Source of the DNA: Diadema setosum
Lineage: Eukaryota > Echinodermata > Echinoidea > Diadematoida > Diadematidae
Direction: 5' to 3'
Assembly (NCBI RefSeq): GCF_964275005.1
Contig: NC_092705.1
Coordinates: forward strand, 21,273,723 to 21,337,722
Length of the DNA: 64,000 nucleotides
Under the pieces are notes generated by a model. That model was not told where the DNA came from and did no database searches. It was given only the letters and a program-made list of their open reading frames with translations. Below are positions 23,201-32,060 of the stretch, piece after piece. Within the stretch, counting starts at the first letter, position 1. The number at the start of each line of letters is the position of its first letter. Made by a program: the position numbers and the translations under genes.

Positions 23201-26200
23201 TGAGACACGAGTCAATTGTCTTCGTATCTGCGCGGCAGATCCTGTTTGGCACATGCTTCAAATATTTTTTAGCGGCGGTTTCGAACATCTAGCAAAGTAA
23301 TTAAGACGGTTGTGACTCCATTCCCCGCATTCTCTACAACCTCCTTGGTAATACAGTATGAGTAAGGTATTGACTGCAAGCGCGTACGTACAGTAGGTAT
23401 CGACTAGCTATGATTCTCACGCATGCAAGTACATTCGTTCCAACTAGGTGACTGCAGGGATGAAGGATATATCGCTCTCTCTTTCCTTTTTTAAGTTTGT
23501 AGGATTTTTTTTTAGATGAAAGTATGTAGTTATGTATGTATCTACGTCATTTTGATTTACTTACCTAGTCACTTAACATTTACCATTCTAATTAAGTCAT
23601 GACCAACTCCGCTAGCTTAGAAAGTTCTGTAAAACCTGGTTGCCCAGACAACCACTCCGAAGCCCCGTTTCCGTGCTGTACACATGTATGAGACCACACA
23701 CGTTTCCTCGTTCTTTTGCCGGTACTACGCGTTTCGGATCTCCCCATTAGTTCTTCGACAGCTGAGCAGTGGCCTGATATAACTTTTTTTTTTTCCGACT
23801 CCACTTTCCTGTCGCTTTTATGTCTTTTACAAAGTACAAAGTCTATTTTTAACCCTCGAAATTCGTACTGTCTATGTTCTCTCTCGAATTGCTGTCTGCG
23901 ATCGAATTATAAGCCCTTTTAAGGGCTCCGTTATCGGTAGTCATGTCTCCCAATGACAAGGTAACAAAGCAAGCAATTATAAGGCTGCCCTGACCATGCT
24001 ACCCTGGCACACAGAGTCCGAAGTACCATCCAATGGTTCTATTTAACACAGTCCCATGATGAGAGCATTCCAAACGTAGGATGTAAAATTTTGTGCTTGA
24101 AAACATTACGTTCCTATTTTTTATTTTGATCGTGATGTTACCGGTTTCGCAGGAGATGATCCCAACTCGCTAGAGGTTCGGTCATGTGACATGATATCGA
24201 CAAGTGGGCTTACAGATGCGCCTAGAGCTCTCTCCCCCACGAGAGAGGCAGCTGAGTCTCCATCGTCTGCCGAAGCAGGAGTCAACAAACCAGGTAAAAT
24301 TACACAACAAAGAGAGAAATAAAGTAATCACGAGAAAAAGAGCAATATGACTCCTACCTGTTACCCCTAGAAATAATTCATCCAAGTGTCATTGTTTGTG
24401 ATTTGGCAGGGTGCTCCGAACCTGCTGGCTCGTTTTTACGGGACTATTGCTGAAGCACTTCACCCCCTTTTACACTTTCACGGATTGCTTCACAGATGAC
24501 CACGGATCGTCATCCGTGATGTTCCGGCATGCAAAATATTGATTTTCCCCTCAATGCCGGCATGGTCGGTGGGAATACGATCCCAACTGGGTGTCTACCC
24601 GGACAAATACGGAGTCTACACGGTAAAGTAAGGTGCTAAGCCCCTGTCACACTTTGCTGGATAGACCCACCGTACTCAAACGGGCGATATTTTGCTCATC
24701 CGTTGTTCAAATCGTCAATCCGGTGGACAAAGTGCAAAGTTTCCGTTTTAGAGGAGCGTACGTGCACGGTATAGGCGCCGCACCGAACGAAGAAACAACG
24801 ACCCTGAGGCGATTGTGTACAGGACAGTTAAAAGTGCGCAAACGAAGCAGAAACGAATATGAACAGCTTGCCCACAGGACAAAACGCACGAGGAACAAAT
24901 AGGTGACGCATGAGATGTACATCGAACGTCAGATATCCATTGATGTGACTGCTATCGGGATATACAATTTGGAGCGTCCACCACTCGACCAGTTCTGCTT
25001 CTACTACCTGTACACTTCACTTCACATATCATAAATAATATCAGCTACCATCAATATGCCAAGGGATCGAAGGCCAAGACTTCTCAATATGTTGGCTACT
25101 TGTTGCTAGACTTTGACACCGCTTTCTTCATTTTGGTCCCAAATATCACGTACATGCAGATTTACCCAAAAGTTTCTCACTTTACACAAAATCACTTTCA
25201 TTCATGCCCAATGCTACTTCACAAATTTAACCTTCTCTATTTTTGTTTCTTATTGATTTTTTTTTTCAGATGTTCTTTATAACGATTAACAGCCGGATGA
25301 TTGTCTTGATTTTCTCAAGTAAAGGCACATAATATTCTTCATTGAACTCATCCATTGCATTTTAAGATCATGAAGTCATGATACACTATTTTGACATTCA
25401 GAATATCAATGTCAGCAATACATTTTTCAAATTTGGACATTGACTCAAGGTTTGAACCAGTCTCTATTTTCTCTCAAACAGCTCATTCTCAAGTCAAAAT
25501 TCACTCATAACTTGTAACCTGTGAATATCCAACAGTTTATCTCAGCCGAAGCCCAGTCATATCGAATATACTTCATTGCCCCATGATAGCAAATCTGATC
25601 AAGGCTGTCATTTTTGCTAGCAAAACCTAGTGTATTATAGGTGATGATAGTTATGATTGCTTCCATAAATTTGGTTCAGATCTCTGCAGTTCCTCAGTAT
25701 ATAGTAAACTGACTGGAAATCTTGCTTTTCTGGAAGACTTGTCGTCCTGTCACAGAGGGGTATGAAGTCCCCCCCCCCCACCCCCCAAGCAGATGATGGT
25801 CTTTCCGACCTTGAAACATATGGTGCATTTTGCTTTCTTTTTGATGTGTCTCTCACCTTTTTACCTGAACCACAACATTTGCTTGGTAAATTCGGGGAGA
25901 CTTAGCAAAAGTAGCTCGATTTTGTTTCGACTTTGTGTCTATGACAATTGGTCATACAAACCAAATTGCCTGTCTCTCTCAGGACCACTTTGCCACTTCT
26001 TGGACCGCATCTGCCTTCTCTGTTGCTTACTTTCCCTCCTCCATGCGCCAATATACTCCTGGAGTGCCATGTTGGCATTCTGCAGCAACGAACTCTACGG
26101 GAGGCCTAGCGGATCAAAACGAGAGGAAAGTGACGCGACAAAGTACAGTACAGATACAGGAGAAAACGTGCAACTATAGGACAAGGGTAGTATCGCGCTT

Positions 26201-29200
26201 TCCGTTTTTGGCGAGGAAAAACTTTGTGCATGCACAAAGTTTTTTGACCGCTCTGACGAACATCCCCGGAAGACAAACGTCCATCCAAAGGATAAAAAGG
26301 ACATCAAACGCATTTTAACGGATATCAACGGATGCCAAAAATCGACGTTCGGTTCCCATGCGTTTGCCTTATCCGGCAAAGTGTGACAGGGGCATAACAT
26401 ACAGACAAGGAATGATTGCGGACCACAGCGGAAAGGATGCGGAGCTAACACAGATATCAAGAAAGAGCACGGATGCAACTGGGTCCCTTCTCAGTCTTTA
26501 CACGGATATCCCCAAAATGTTGACAGATAACATTTGCTTTTGCTTTTGACACTTCATCACTCTCGGGTGACATGCCTCCACGAGTTAAATATAACAAGCA
26601 CACTATAGCAGCAGCCTACATACGCCTCTGCTTGTCGACATCATAAGGCAAATCTCTTTGTTGCGGGAACATCATGACAGAAGCAAAGCGAAACAAAACA
26701 AAACAAATCAAAACACAAACAACTGCAAGAGATATGTGTGGATCACTCAAGCTTCTCAGGCGACCACTATGCGAACAGTATGAGGGGTCGATGGCTGTAC
26801 TGATTGGGGAAGATGTGAACAAATCTCATGGACTTTATGAGCTTGTATTGGCAAAATACATTGTACATGAATTTTTCATCCCGGATGAAACCGATGCTGA
26901 TACGAACGTCCCGATGTCTTCGAATTCGCGGATTGTCCCGGAATGAGTACGGAGGCAACACGGAGTAGTCGGTGCCTACAAGGAAGTAATACGGAGGCAC
27001 CACAGAGTAGACGGTGCCAACAAGGAAGAGTTCGTATTGATTTTCATCTGTAATGTCCGGGATGAAAAATTAAGCAAGCTTAATTTTGTCCGCGGACATG
27101 CCGGATGATCAAGGATAATGCCGGATGACTTCACGGAGTCAACACGGTCATGCCGGAAACAGTACGGATGATCCAGGATCGAGGATCCGTGGTCAACCGT
27201 GATGCGATCCGTGGAAGTGTATTACCCATTTGACTCAAACAGGTCTACTTAACAGTAGACCTCCTCACCAAGATCGGTTTTCTAATAATCCACAGGAAGT
27301 CTCAGCTGCATCAAAACGGATCCAGAATTTTTAGGCGCAAAACTGGATCTGCAGCACCAACTAGCACGACCATTTCCACACAGGATACAAAGAGGAAGAC
27401 AAATGGCATTTGCTGGCTTGCTTACTTGCTTGTTTTCTTGTTTCATTTCCATATGGAAAGATGGCTGGATAGCCCATATTCAGCAGCAATAGCTGGTCTT
27501 CCATGGAGTCCAATAGGATGTTAGGCGAGACCGCTCTCCATTCTGACTAGCCAAACAAAATGCAACATCCCAACACTAGCTTCGGTTCTTGGGCCTCCTG
27601 GCAAGTCTCAACAAAGACACAGTTCCAGAATGCAGACGGAGACTGGAGAAAATTCAAATAGATCTCCTTAGGCAGTATCGTCCCCTCGGGAAGCCTATGG
27701 GTCTAATCAAAAGCATTATCAGTCTGACGAAAGCAAAAGGCAGAAGCCCTTCGTATACGGATCTACCGTCAATATCTTCAGGTCGGGAAGTCATTTTTGC
27801 AGCCAACACAATCTCTTACAGTGTTTTCAGACGGGTCTAGGGCAATTACCCCCTGGGCAATTACCCCAGACCCTTCCCCTGAGCCTAACCTAAATCCTGA
27901 ACCTAAACCTAACCCAAACTCTAATCTCTTTCTGCTTGTCATCCCCGCTGAAAATGTTTAAAGTTAGGTGGAGGGAGCAGCTAACTTGTGTACCTGTCAT
28001 TTTTTAGATCACGCTCCACCCGATGATGAAGACCACGGAGAAGAAGAAGAAAAAGAAGAAGAAGAAGAAGAGGAAGAAGAAGAAGAACGGGAGGAGGAGG
28101 AGGAAGGAGAGAAAGATGAGGCGGGAGATCATGAGGATGATGACGATGAGCATTACGAGGAGGTTGGCGATGATGAGGATGATGGTGAGTATGCCTACAA
28201 AGATGACGAAATGGATAACGACGACTAGCAAAAACTTATACCATTCATTTTGTTTCCACATTAAACACAACATATCAATCATGACGTGGGTTTTTACAAT
28301 GTTGTGGTATTAGGTTTCTAGCAATCATTGAAAAGAAAAGTGACTACAGGAAAGTCTAAAGAAGCTTAAATAATCAGTTAGAAAATTGATACCCTGCAAC
28401 TTTATCTTGTTTTGGCAGTAAAATAGTTTATATCCTTTCGTGTAGCTTCGTGCATTGAAGCAAACTTTCTTTGTCTTGTTGAAGGACTTTTATCATTTAG
28501 GGCCTAAGTTGCTTTTTTTTTTTTATCCTGTTTTGATGAGAACATCAAATTCGACTATGTTGAGTGCATTTCTCCAGAGAAAGATTGGGATTGAGGGATG
28601 TGCAGCCTAGCAAGTAAGATTTGAAAAGGATACCATGATAATGCATAGGCTAAGACTGCATAAATTTTCTAATTGCGCTGAATGTCTCGTGATACTGCAG
28701 AGAGAATCTGATTGCATTTAATGACTCCGATGAATAATGAAACTAATTGCATACAATCGGCATTTAATAAAAACCCGGACCGAGTTATATGTACAGGCGT
28801 ACAGTATAAGTCAAGTGATAAATGTACAGTAATATTGTATAAATTATGAACGCAAGTACTCGTTACAAGGTAATATATTGTATGAAACTCATGTGAAATC
28901 AGGAAATTAGAGTTGTTGATCCATCAAATAAATGGGTGGGGTGAGACTGCACGTTGGTAAGTGTCCTTGGAGGACCAGGGCGTGAGTATACCCTGTATAT
29001 CCATATCTTCCTCTTCGCTTTTTTTTTAATTCTACATCCTCAATTTGTCTTGAAAGTCTCTTTTTCTGCTTGTCATCATCCCCGCTGGGCTACCCGATAA
29101 AAAGGTTTCAGGTAAGGTGGAGGGGTCAGCTAACTCGTGCATTTGTCATTTTCTAGAACATGCTCAACCCGATTATGAAGACTACTACTACGAAGAAGAA

Positions 29201-29512
29201 GAGGAGGAAGGAGAGGAAGTTGAGGTGGAAGACGATGAGGATGATGACGACAACGGGTATGAGTACGAGGAGGATTGTGGTGGCCAGGAGGATAGTGACT
29301 TTGTCCTTGAAGATATCGAAGTGGACAGCAGTGACGATACTGGCGACGAAGACCATAAGAAACCTGGTCCATCCAAGTGGAATCGTATCGGCGATATATT
29401 TGCCAATTGGGGTAAGAGAGAAGATTCGGGATCATCACCACTATCTTCTCGAACATCATCACCACCATCTTCTCGGACATCATCGCCACCAAACTCGAGT
29501 AGTAGCAGCTAG
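13937..29512 (+). CDS. RanBP2-like protein with five Ran-binding domains (spliced gene, 5' end not found)
   Basis: Predicted exons: (13937?) 14048-14260, 15056-15289, 15709-15873, 16479-17298, 17825-18385, 18706-19272, 19694-20260, 20657-21232, 21471-21611, 24153-24293, 28008-28184 (or ending at the stop, 28228), 29157-29512. All have GT/AG ends and compatible phases, and total 4518 bases from ATG 14048 (1505 codons plus stop). RanBDs bind Ran-GTP and help RanGAP hydrolyse it during nuclear transport. Each RanBD shows the family hallmarks WKERGVGDIKI, VMRRDQV, CANHYIT and WVW. RanBP2/Nup358 also has several RanBDs, but no TPR, zinc-finger or cyclophilin segment was found here, so this could be a separate multi-RanBD paralogue or the 3' part of a larger gene. 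The exon model is a prediction without transcript support. Confidence 0.8.
14761..14924. mobile_element. 164-bp foldback repeat with GCGGATCCAG ends
   Basis: The left end CAGTTGCGGATCCAG and the inverse of the right end CAGGGGCGGATCCAG match at 13 of 15 positions. The interior contains A-rich and C-homopolymer stretches. It lies in the intron splitting RanBD 1. CAG ends recall hAT elements, but no 8-bp target duplication is evident. Confidence 0.55.
15056..15289 (+). CDS. RanBD 1, C-terminal half exon
   Basis: After a CCCACAG acceptor, 78 codons read LCVNQRITAEMVLEPM, then TAWVWTASDFGEDESRLEQL, AVKFKHADTARQFKEMF and KAQEMI, the second half of a RanBD with its conserved WVW and AxxF motifs. 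It ends at a GTACAA donor in phase 0. Joined to the exon ending at 14260 it gives one continuous domain. Splitting RanBD 1 by an intron contrasts with RanBDs 2-5, each in a single exon. Confidence 0.85.
15411..15558 (-). mobile_element. tRNA-derived SINE fragment (tRNA-Gly-like head)
   Basis: On the minus strand the sequence contains a perfect T-arm (CCGGG TTCGATT CCCGG) and an anticodon arm TTGGC-GTTCCAT-GCCAA with T33 and anticodon TCC (Gly). The D-arm and 5' acceptor strand are missing, replaced by a TA run. About 95 bases of unrelated body follow, ending in another TA repeat. This is the layout of a truncated tRNA-derived SINE, not a working tRNA gene. Confidence 0.65.
15709..15873 (+). 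CDS. Coiled-coil exon of RanBP2-like protein
   Basis: The exon follows a CTTTGCAG acceptor and has 55 codons, phase 0 at both ends. It reads FRTFLLEQNQRLVQREEKLL, then three near-identical copies of ELMKQVQ. The heptad-like hydrophobic spacing suggests a short coiled coil, possibly for oligomerisation (inference). The repeated 21-base DNA unit shows the segment grew by tandem duplication. The donor GTATTT is weak. Confidence 0.7.
16479..17298 (+). CDS. Thr/Pro/Gln-rich repeat exon
   Basis: The frame opens with RDLREMKLQQEVIGMRL, continuing the coiled coil, then becomes about 240 residues of seven-residue repeats of the type TQPMTPA. A 42-residue higher-order unit (126 bp, for example starting at 16828 and 16954) holds six such repeats and includes ATWPKTQT. 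Low-complexity Thr/Pro/Gln regions are probably disordered, and many Thr/Ser could be O-GlcNAc sites, as known for nucleoporins (inference). The donor GTATGG at 17299 gives phase 1, matching the next acceptor. Without splicing the frame runs to a stop at 17331. Confidence 0.7.
17825..18385 (+). CDS. RanBD 2 exon (divergent)
   Basis: A single 561-base exon, phase 1 at both ends (acceptor TTGTGTAG, donor after CCAAG). The domain shows KLYRFHSASRSWKERGVGD and RWWVWHAIDAADGE. The usual MRRDQVYTVCANHYIT segment is changed to VMPCNQVYKVRAHQN, losing the paired arginines and the CANH motif. These positions are highly conserved in RanBDs, so Ran binding may be weakened (inference). Its Ser/Thr-rich tail ends SSQ, like the other copies. 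Confidence 0.85.
18706..19272 (+). CDS. RanBD 3 exon
   Basis: A 567-base exon, phase 1-1. It begins (E)PVSSTGGKEINPEERDNHF and reads VFSARGKLYRFHSASRWWKE, VVMRRDQVNTVCANHYIT and DRAWVWHAMDVADGE, followed by AIRFKESITAVSFKEAFERA. All RanBD hallmark residues are present. The donor is AAG|GTGCTT, weaker than consensus; if it is unused, translation would stop two codons on at TAA. Confidence 0.88.
19694..20260 (+). CDS. RanBD 4 exon
   Basis: A 567-base exon, phase 1-1, nearly identical to RanBD 3 at DNA and protein level. It reads LYRFHSASRSWKERGVGDIK, VVMRRDQVYTVCANHFIT and DREWVWNAMDAADGE, with intact hallmark motifs. The donor is again AAG|GTGCTT with an in-frame TAA just beyond. Confidence 0.88.
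20657..21232 (+). CDS. RanBD 5 exon
   Basis: A 576-base exon, phase 1-1. It reads LYYFHSASRSWKERGVGDIK, VVMRRDQVNTICANHYIT and DRAWVWHAMDTSDGE. The usual LYRF is LYYF here, and the tail has a small insertion (TNMASKAAD). The donor is AAG|GTGATA, and the following intron no longer matches the other units, so this is the last whole member of the array. Confidence 0.88.
21471..21611 (+). CDS. Linker exon 1, Ser/Pro-rich, 47 codons
   Basis: The exon lies between TTTCGCAG and GTAAAA, phase 1-1. In the frame set by its neighbours it reads (G)DDPNTPEVRSCDPIPTSG, then LTDAPRALSPTREAAGSPSS and AEAGVNKPG. The phase and a near-identical second copy support it as coding. It is Ser/Pro/Ala-rich, probably a flexible linker; no domain was recognised. 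A different, unused frame begins at an ATG inside it. Confidence 0.75.
21934..21998 (+). pseudogene. Relic 5' part of a sixth RanBD exon
   Basis: After a TTTAG acceptor-like site, about 60 bases match the start of RanBD exons 2-5 (frame PVSSTGGGEVNLEQERF). The similarity then ends and no RanBD core follows. Its position between the two linker exons suggests that a block of RanBD plus linker was duplicated and this RanBD copy decayed. Confidence 0.7.
22000..24034. other. Intronic stretch, nothing further recognised
   Basis: About 2 kb inside the gene 1 intron between the linker exons, after the RanBD relic. No exon, RNA gene or inverted-repeat element was recognised. Confidence 0.45.
24153..24293 (+). 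CDS. Linker exon 2, near-identical to linker exon 1
   Basis: Same length (141 bases), phase 1-1 and splice sites (TTTCGCAG / GTAAAA) as linker exon 1. It reads (G)DDPNSLEVRSCDMISTSG, then LTDAPRALSPTREAAESPSS. At least 100 bases of both flanking introns are also duplicated (21350-21730 and 24035-24390). The few differences are substitutions that keep the frame open, supporting it as a real exon. Confidence 0.75.
24473..27219. mobile_element. 2.7-kb inverted-repeat element flanked by TA, host of a nested element
   Basis: The left end and the reverse complement of the right end share CACTTYCACGGAT, then TGACCACGGATC, CATCCGT and TTCCGGCATG in the same order over about 80 bases. TA flanks both ends (24471-24472, 27220-27221). 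CACT ends recall CACTA elements, and a TA duplication recalls Tc1/mariner; the family is unresolved. No transposase frame was seen. It sits in an intron of gene 1. Confidence 0.65.
24640..26394. mobile_element. 1.75-kb element nested in the 24473-27219 element
   Basis: The ends are GCCCCTGTCACACTTTGC followed by YGGATA, inverted at the right, with TAA at 24637-24639 and 26395-26397 as likely target duplication. The 3-bp TAA fits PIF/Harbinger-like elements (inference). No transposase was recognised. Its insertion inside the other element makes it the younger of the two. Confidence 0.7.
27841..27925. repeat. Partial copy of the GGGTAATTGCCC foldback repeat
   Basis: Starts with two GGGCAATTACCCC motifs, then degenerate CCTAACC units. 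It matches the right half of the 2691-2878 element in the opposite orientation. The other terminus is absent. Confidence 0.6.
28008..28228 (+). CDS. Acidic exon 1 (internal or alternative last exon)
   Basis: After a TTTTTAG acceptor (phase 1) the frame reads (D)HAPPDDEDHGEEEEKE, then an almost unbroken Glu run and Asp-rich DDDDEHYEEVGDDEDDG. It can stop at TAG 28226-28228 (ending KDDEMDNDD), making it a last exon with ATTAAA at about 28260. Alternatively a strong GTGAGT donor at 28185 in phase 1 lets it join acidic exon 2. Acidic tails like this are common in histone and nuclear-transport binding proteins; a function here is not shown. Confidence 0.72.
29157..29512 (+). CDS. Acidic exon 2, C-terminal exon
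   Basis: After TTTTCTAG (phase 1) it reads (E)HAQPDYEDYYYEEEEEEGEE, then a second acidic stretch. The C-terminus differs from exon 1: PGPSKWNRIGDIFANWGK followed by a Ser/Pro tail (SSRTSSPPSS repeated) and TAG. Its beginning parallels acidic exon 1 (HAPPDDED versus HAQPDYED). The conserved-looking WNRIGDIFANWGK could be a short binding peptide (inference). Candidate polyadenylation signals AATAAA lie at 30781, 31197 and 31763. Confidence 0.75.
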
Positions 29513-30010
29513 AAGTGTGAATATTATTTGGTAGAATTGAAAGAAGATGCAAACTGATTATATTGTTTATGTGCCTATCACATAGTGCATTAGACTACAA
29601 GTTTGCCTACAGTAAATATCGTATATACTGAATCATCTTCCCTCCACTGCCAGTGGTTGTCATGGCAATATTATATCAATTACTTTCAAGAGGAGCAGCT
29701 CGAAGATGGAATCTTGAAAGAAGTCCAGAGGAACTACAAATCATGGTAGGCTAAATGTGATCATTTGACTGCAAAACGTTGCATGGTACTGTCGTACTGG
29801 TACTATCCTATCTTTATCACAGTAAGCCCACTGATATTGATAATCTTAAGTCATTGGCCCGTGGTTTTAGAAACTAGAGTCAGGCCTTTTAAAGGAGAGA
29901 GGACATCATATCTCCAAGACGTCAAAGACACTTGTATGTTTTAGACTGCATTATGCCAAGTGATATGTTGTGAGTAAACCTCACCACAGCTGGTCAGCAG
30001 CCTTGGAATG

Positions 30011-30102
<92 letters not shown>

Positions 30103-31410
30103 GTATAATAACATTGATTTGTTTAGTTCGGAATTCAGAATTTGACTAAAACATATTTTCTTGAAATAACCTTGTCATGGCTAGAAGCCAGAGAGCGAAA
30201 TGTCAATGAAAAGCATGGTATTGATTGATGCTCAACAAAACAACCCCACAAAATCAAAAAGATAAATACATGTAGTACTATAATAGCTTAATAACAACTG
30301 CAGTTGTTGATACCATGCAGGCCCACCTGAAAATATTGTATCTTCCAACGTCCTAAAATCTTCACAATCACTGCGCCAACACACCTGCAGTCATGTGTCT
30401 GGAACATATTGCTTGCATATTTTTCAGTATGATTATTTTGCTTTCTCTTTTCAGAATGTCTCTCTCTCTCTCATTCTTTCACTATACATGTATATCTCAC
30501 TATATATCTGCTGCTGAATCACCGTTCCTCTGTCTCCTTACAATTTTTGTTTTCTACTCCAGGAAGATGGCTAAGAACATCAATCATGCTCTTGGTGCAT
30601 TTTGTATAGTTGGATATCAAAACCATTACAAGGCAAGAACATATTATAGCTTTCAGTGAATATTCTACATGGAAATGCAGCTTAATCAACACTGTAGTTC
30701 AATTTGATAAATCCATGGTGCTAAGAAGCGGGATATTTGAAAAAAACACACGATGATGGTTTGATGTGCTTCATATCTGAAATAAATAACATGAGATACA
30801 GGCAAGACAAAATGTTCATTTTCTTATTGGAGTATTTGACCATTTTAACGGAACCTGTTTTTATAGAAGATGTAACATTGACATTTTTGTGAATGCAGGA
30901 AAGCTTGTCAGTGCTACATGTACATTGTAAATTGTATTGGTCACTAGAGAATACTTGCAAATGACGAGGCAATCAGTCCAACAGGAATAAGAAGTGATGA
31001 TAGTATGATTTCATGTCGGAATTATACATAGGGATCGCCTGATTTATGTATAAGTTACCTTGATCTTAAGAAGTAAGGTTTGAGGTGGATACCATGATTA
31101 GCAAAGGATATGATTGTGTAAACGCTCAAATTGCCATGGAATGTATCTTGTGATGGTAAAAGGAAAACGTACTTGCATTTTATTGCTGTAATGAAAAATA
31201 AAACTACAAAACATAATGCAGTTCTATTATATACTGTATTACATACTAGCAAGTCCAATGATGATATAACATTGTATGATATACATGCATATCCTCAGAC
31301 ATGATAATATTTATGAAATTCATGTGAAATGAGGAAAATAGAGTTATGTTGATCCATCAAAGGTGGTGTTGATTCAGAATTGGAAAGTTAATGCATCCAT
31401 CATTATTACA
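29513..31410 (+). other. Downstream region of the RanBD gene, possible 3' UTR
   Basis: No coding sequence was recognised. It holds a CA/TA microsatellite (30013-30100), the second copy of the duplicated flank (31050-31360) and AATAAA candidates at 30781 and 31197. Confidence 0.4.
30013..30100. repeat. (CA)n(TA)n compound microsatellite
   Basis: About 30 bases of CA followed by about 57 bases of TA. Confidence 0.92.
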
Positions 31411-31643
<233 letters not shown>

Positions 31644-31854
31644 TAATGAGCTTCAGTCTATTTGTGAAGAAAGTCCAGTCTGTTTGCAATCACTGCATTA
31701 TGTATACATTCACGTCATTGTATTGTCAAGTATATTATTATGTCCACACAGAATTAATGCTCAATAAAGATTGGCAAGTTAAAGTGATGATCTTCTAATC
31801 TAAACTTTGCCTGATTTTTGTATGTGTGACTTATTAATTTCCAAGTTCAGCACA

Positions 31855-32060
31855 GTGTGCCTGGTTGATACCGTTTGCCGACTATTGCTAGTTGCCTGGG
31901 TGAACCATGAGGGGGCGGCATCACTTGTCACTTTTCTTGTGTGGGTGACTTCATTGGGTTGGCACCCTGCTCTTTGTGATGAATGAATGAAGTGGGATCT
32001 TTTACGTGCATGAGTTGTGACTCTCTCACACACGGGCCCTCCATTTTATGTCCTTTCCAA
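31855..32060. repeat. Candidate dispersed-repeat fragment
   Basis: The segment GGGATCTTTTACGTGCATGA, then CTCTCACACACGGGCCCTCC and ATTTTATGTCC, resembles a short conserved motif I recall as repeated in invertebrate genomes. No second copy is in this window, so this rests on recollection only. Confidence 0.3.

Larger units (their letters stand above)
27940..31360 (+). repeat. Tandem duplication of the acidic-exon region
   Basis: Sequence before the two acidic exons matches (TTTCTGCTTGTCATC, then GGTGGAGG and CAGCTAACT before TTTTAG-type acceptors). Sequence after each also matches: about 28600-28930 and 31050-31360 share GGATACCATGAT, TTCATGTGAAAT-like and GTTGATCCATCAAA segments. The two copies have since diverged and differ in length. 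Confidence 0.75.

Noticed and set aside
27299-27526. Possible further exon reading GSRIFRRKTGSAAPTSTT with basic clusters
   Set aside because: The acceptor phase does not fit the phase 1 pattern and no duplicate or family match supports it; it remains only a possibility.
28004-28282. Minus-strand hydrophobic frame opposite acidic exon 1
   Set aside because: It is the mirror of the Glu/Asp-rich coding sequence; the plus-strand frame has matching splice phases.
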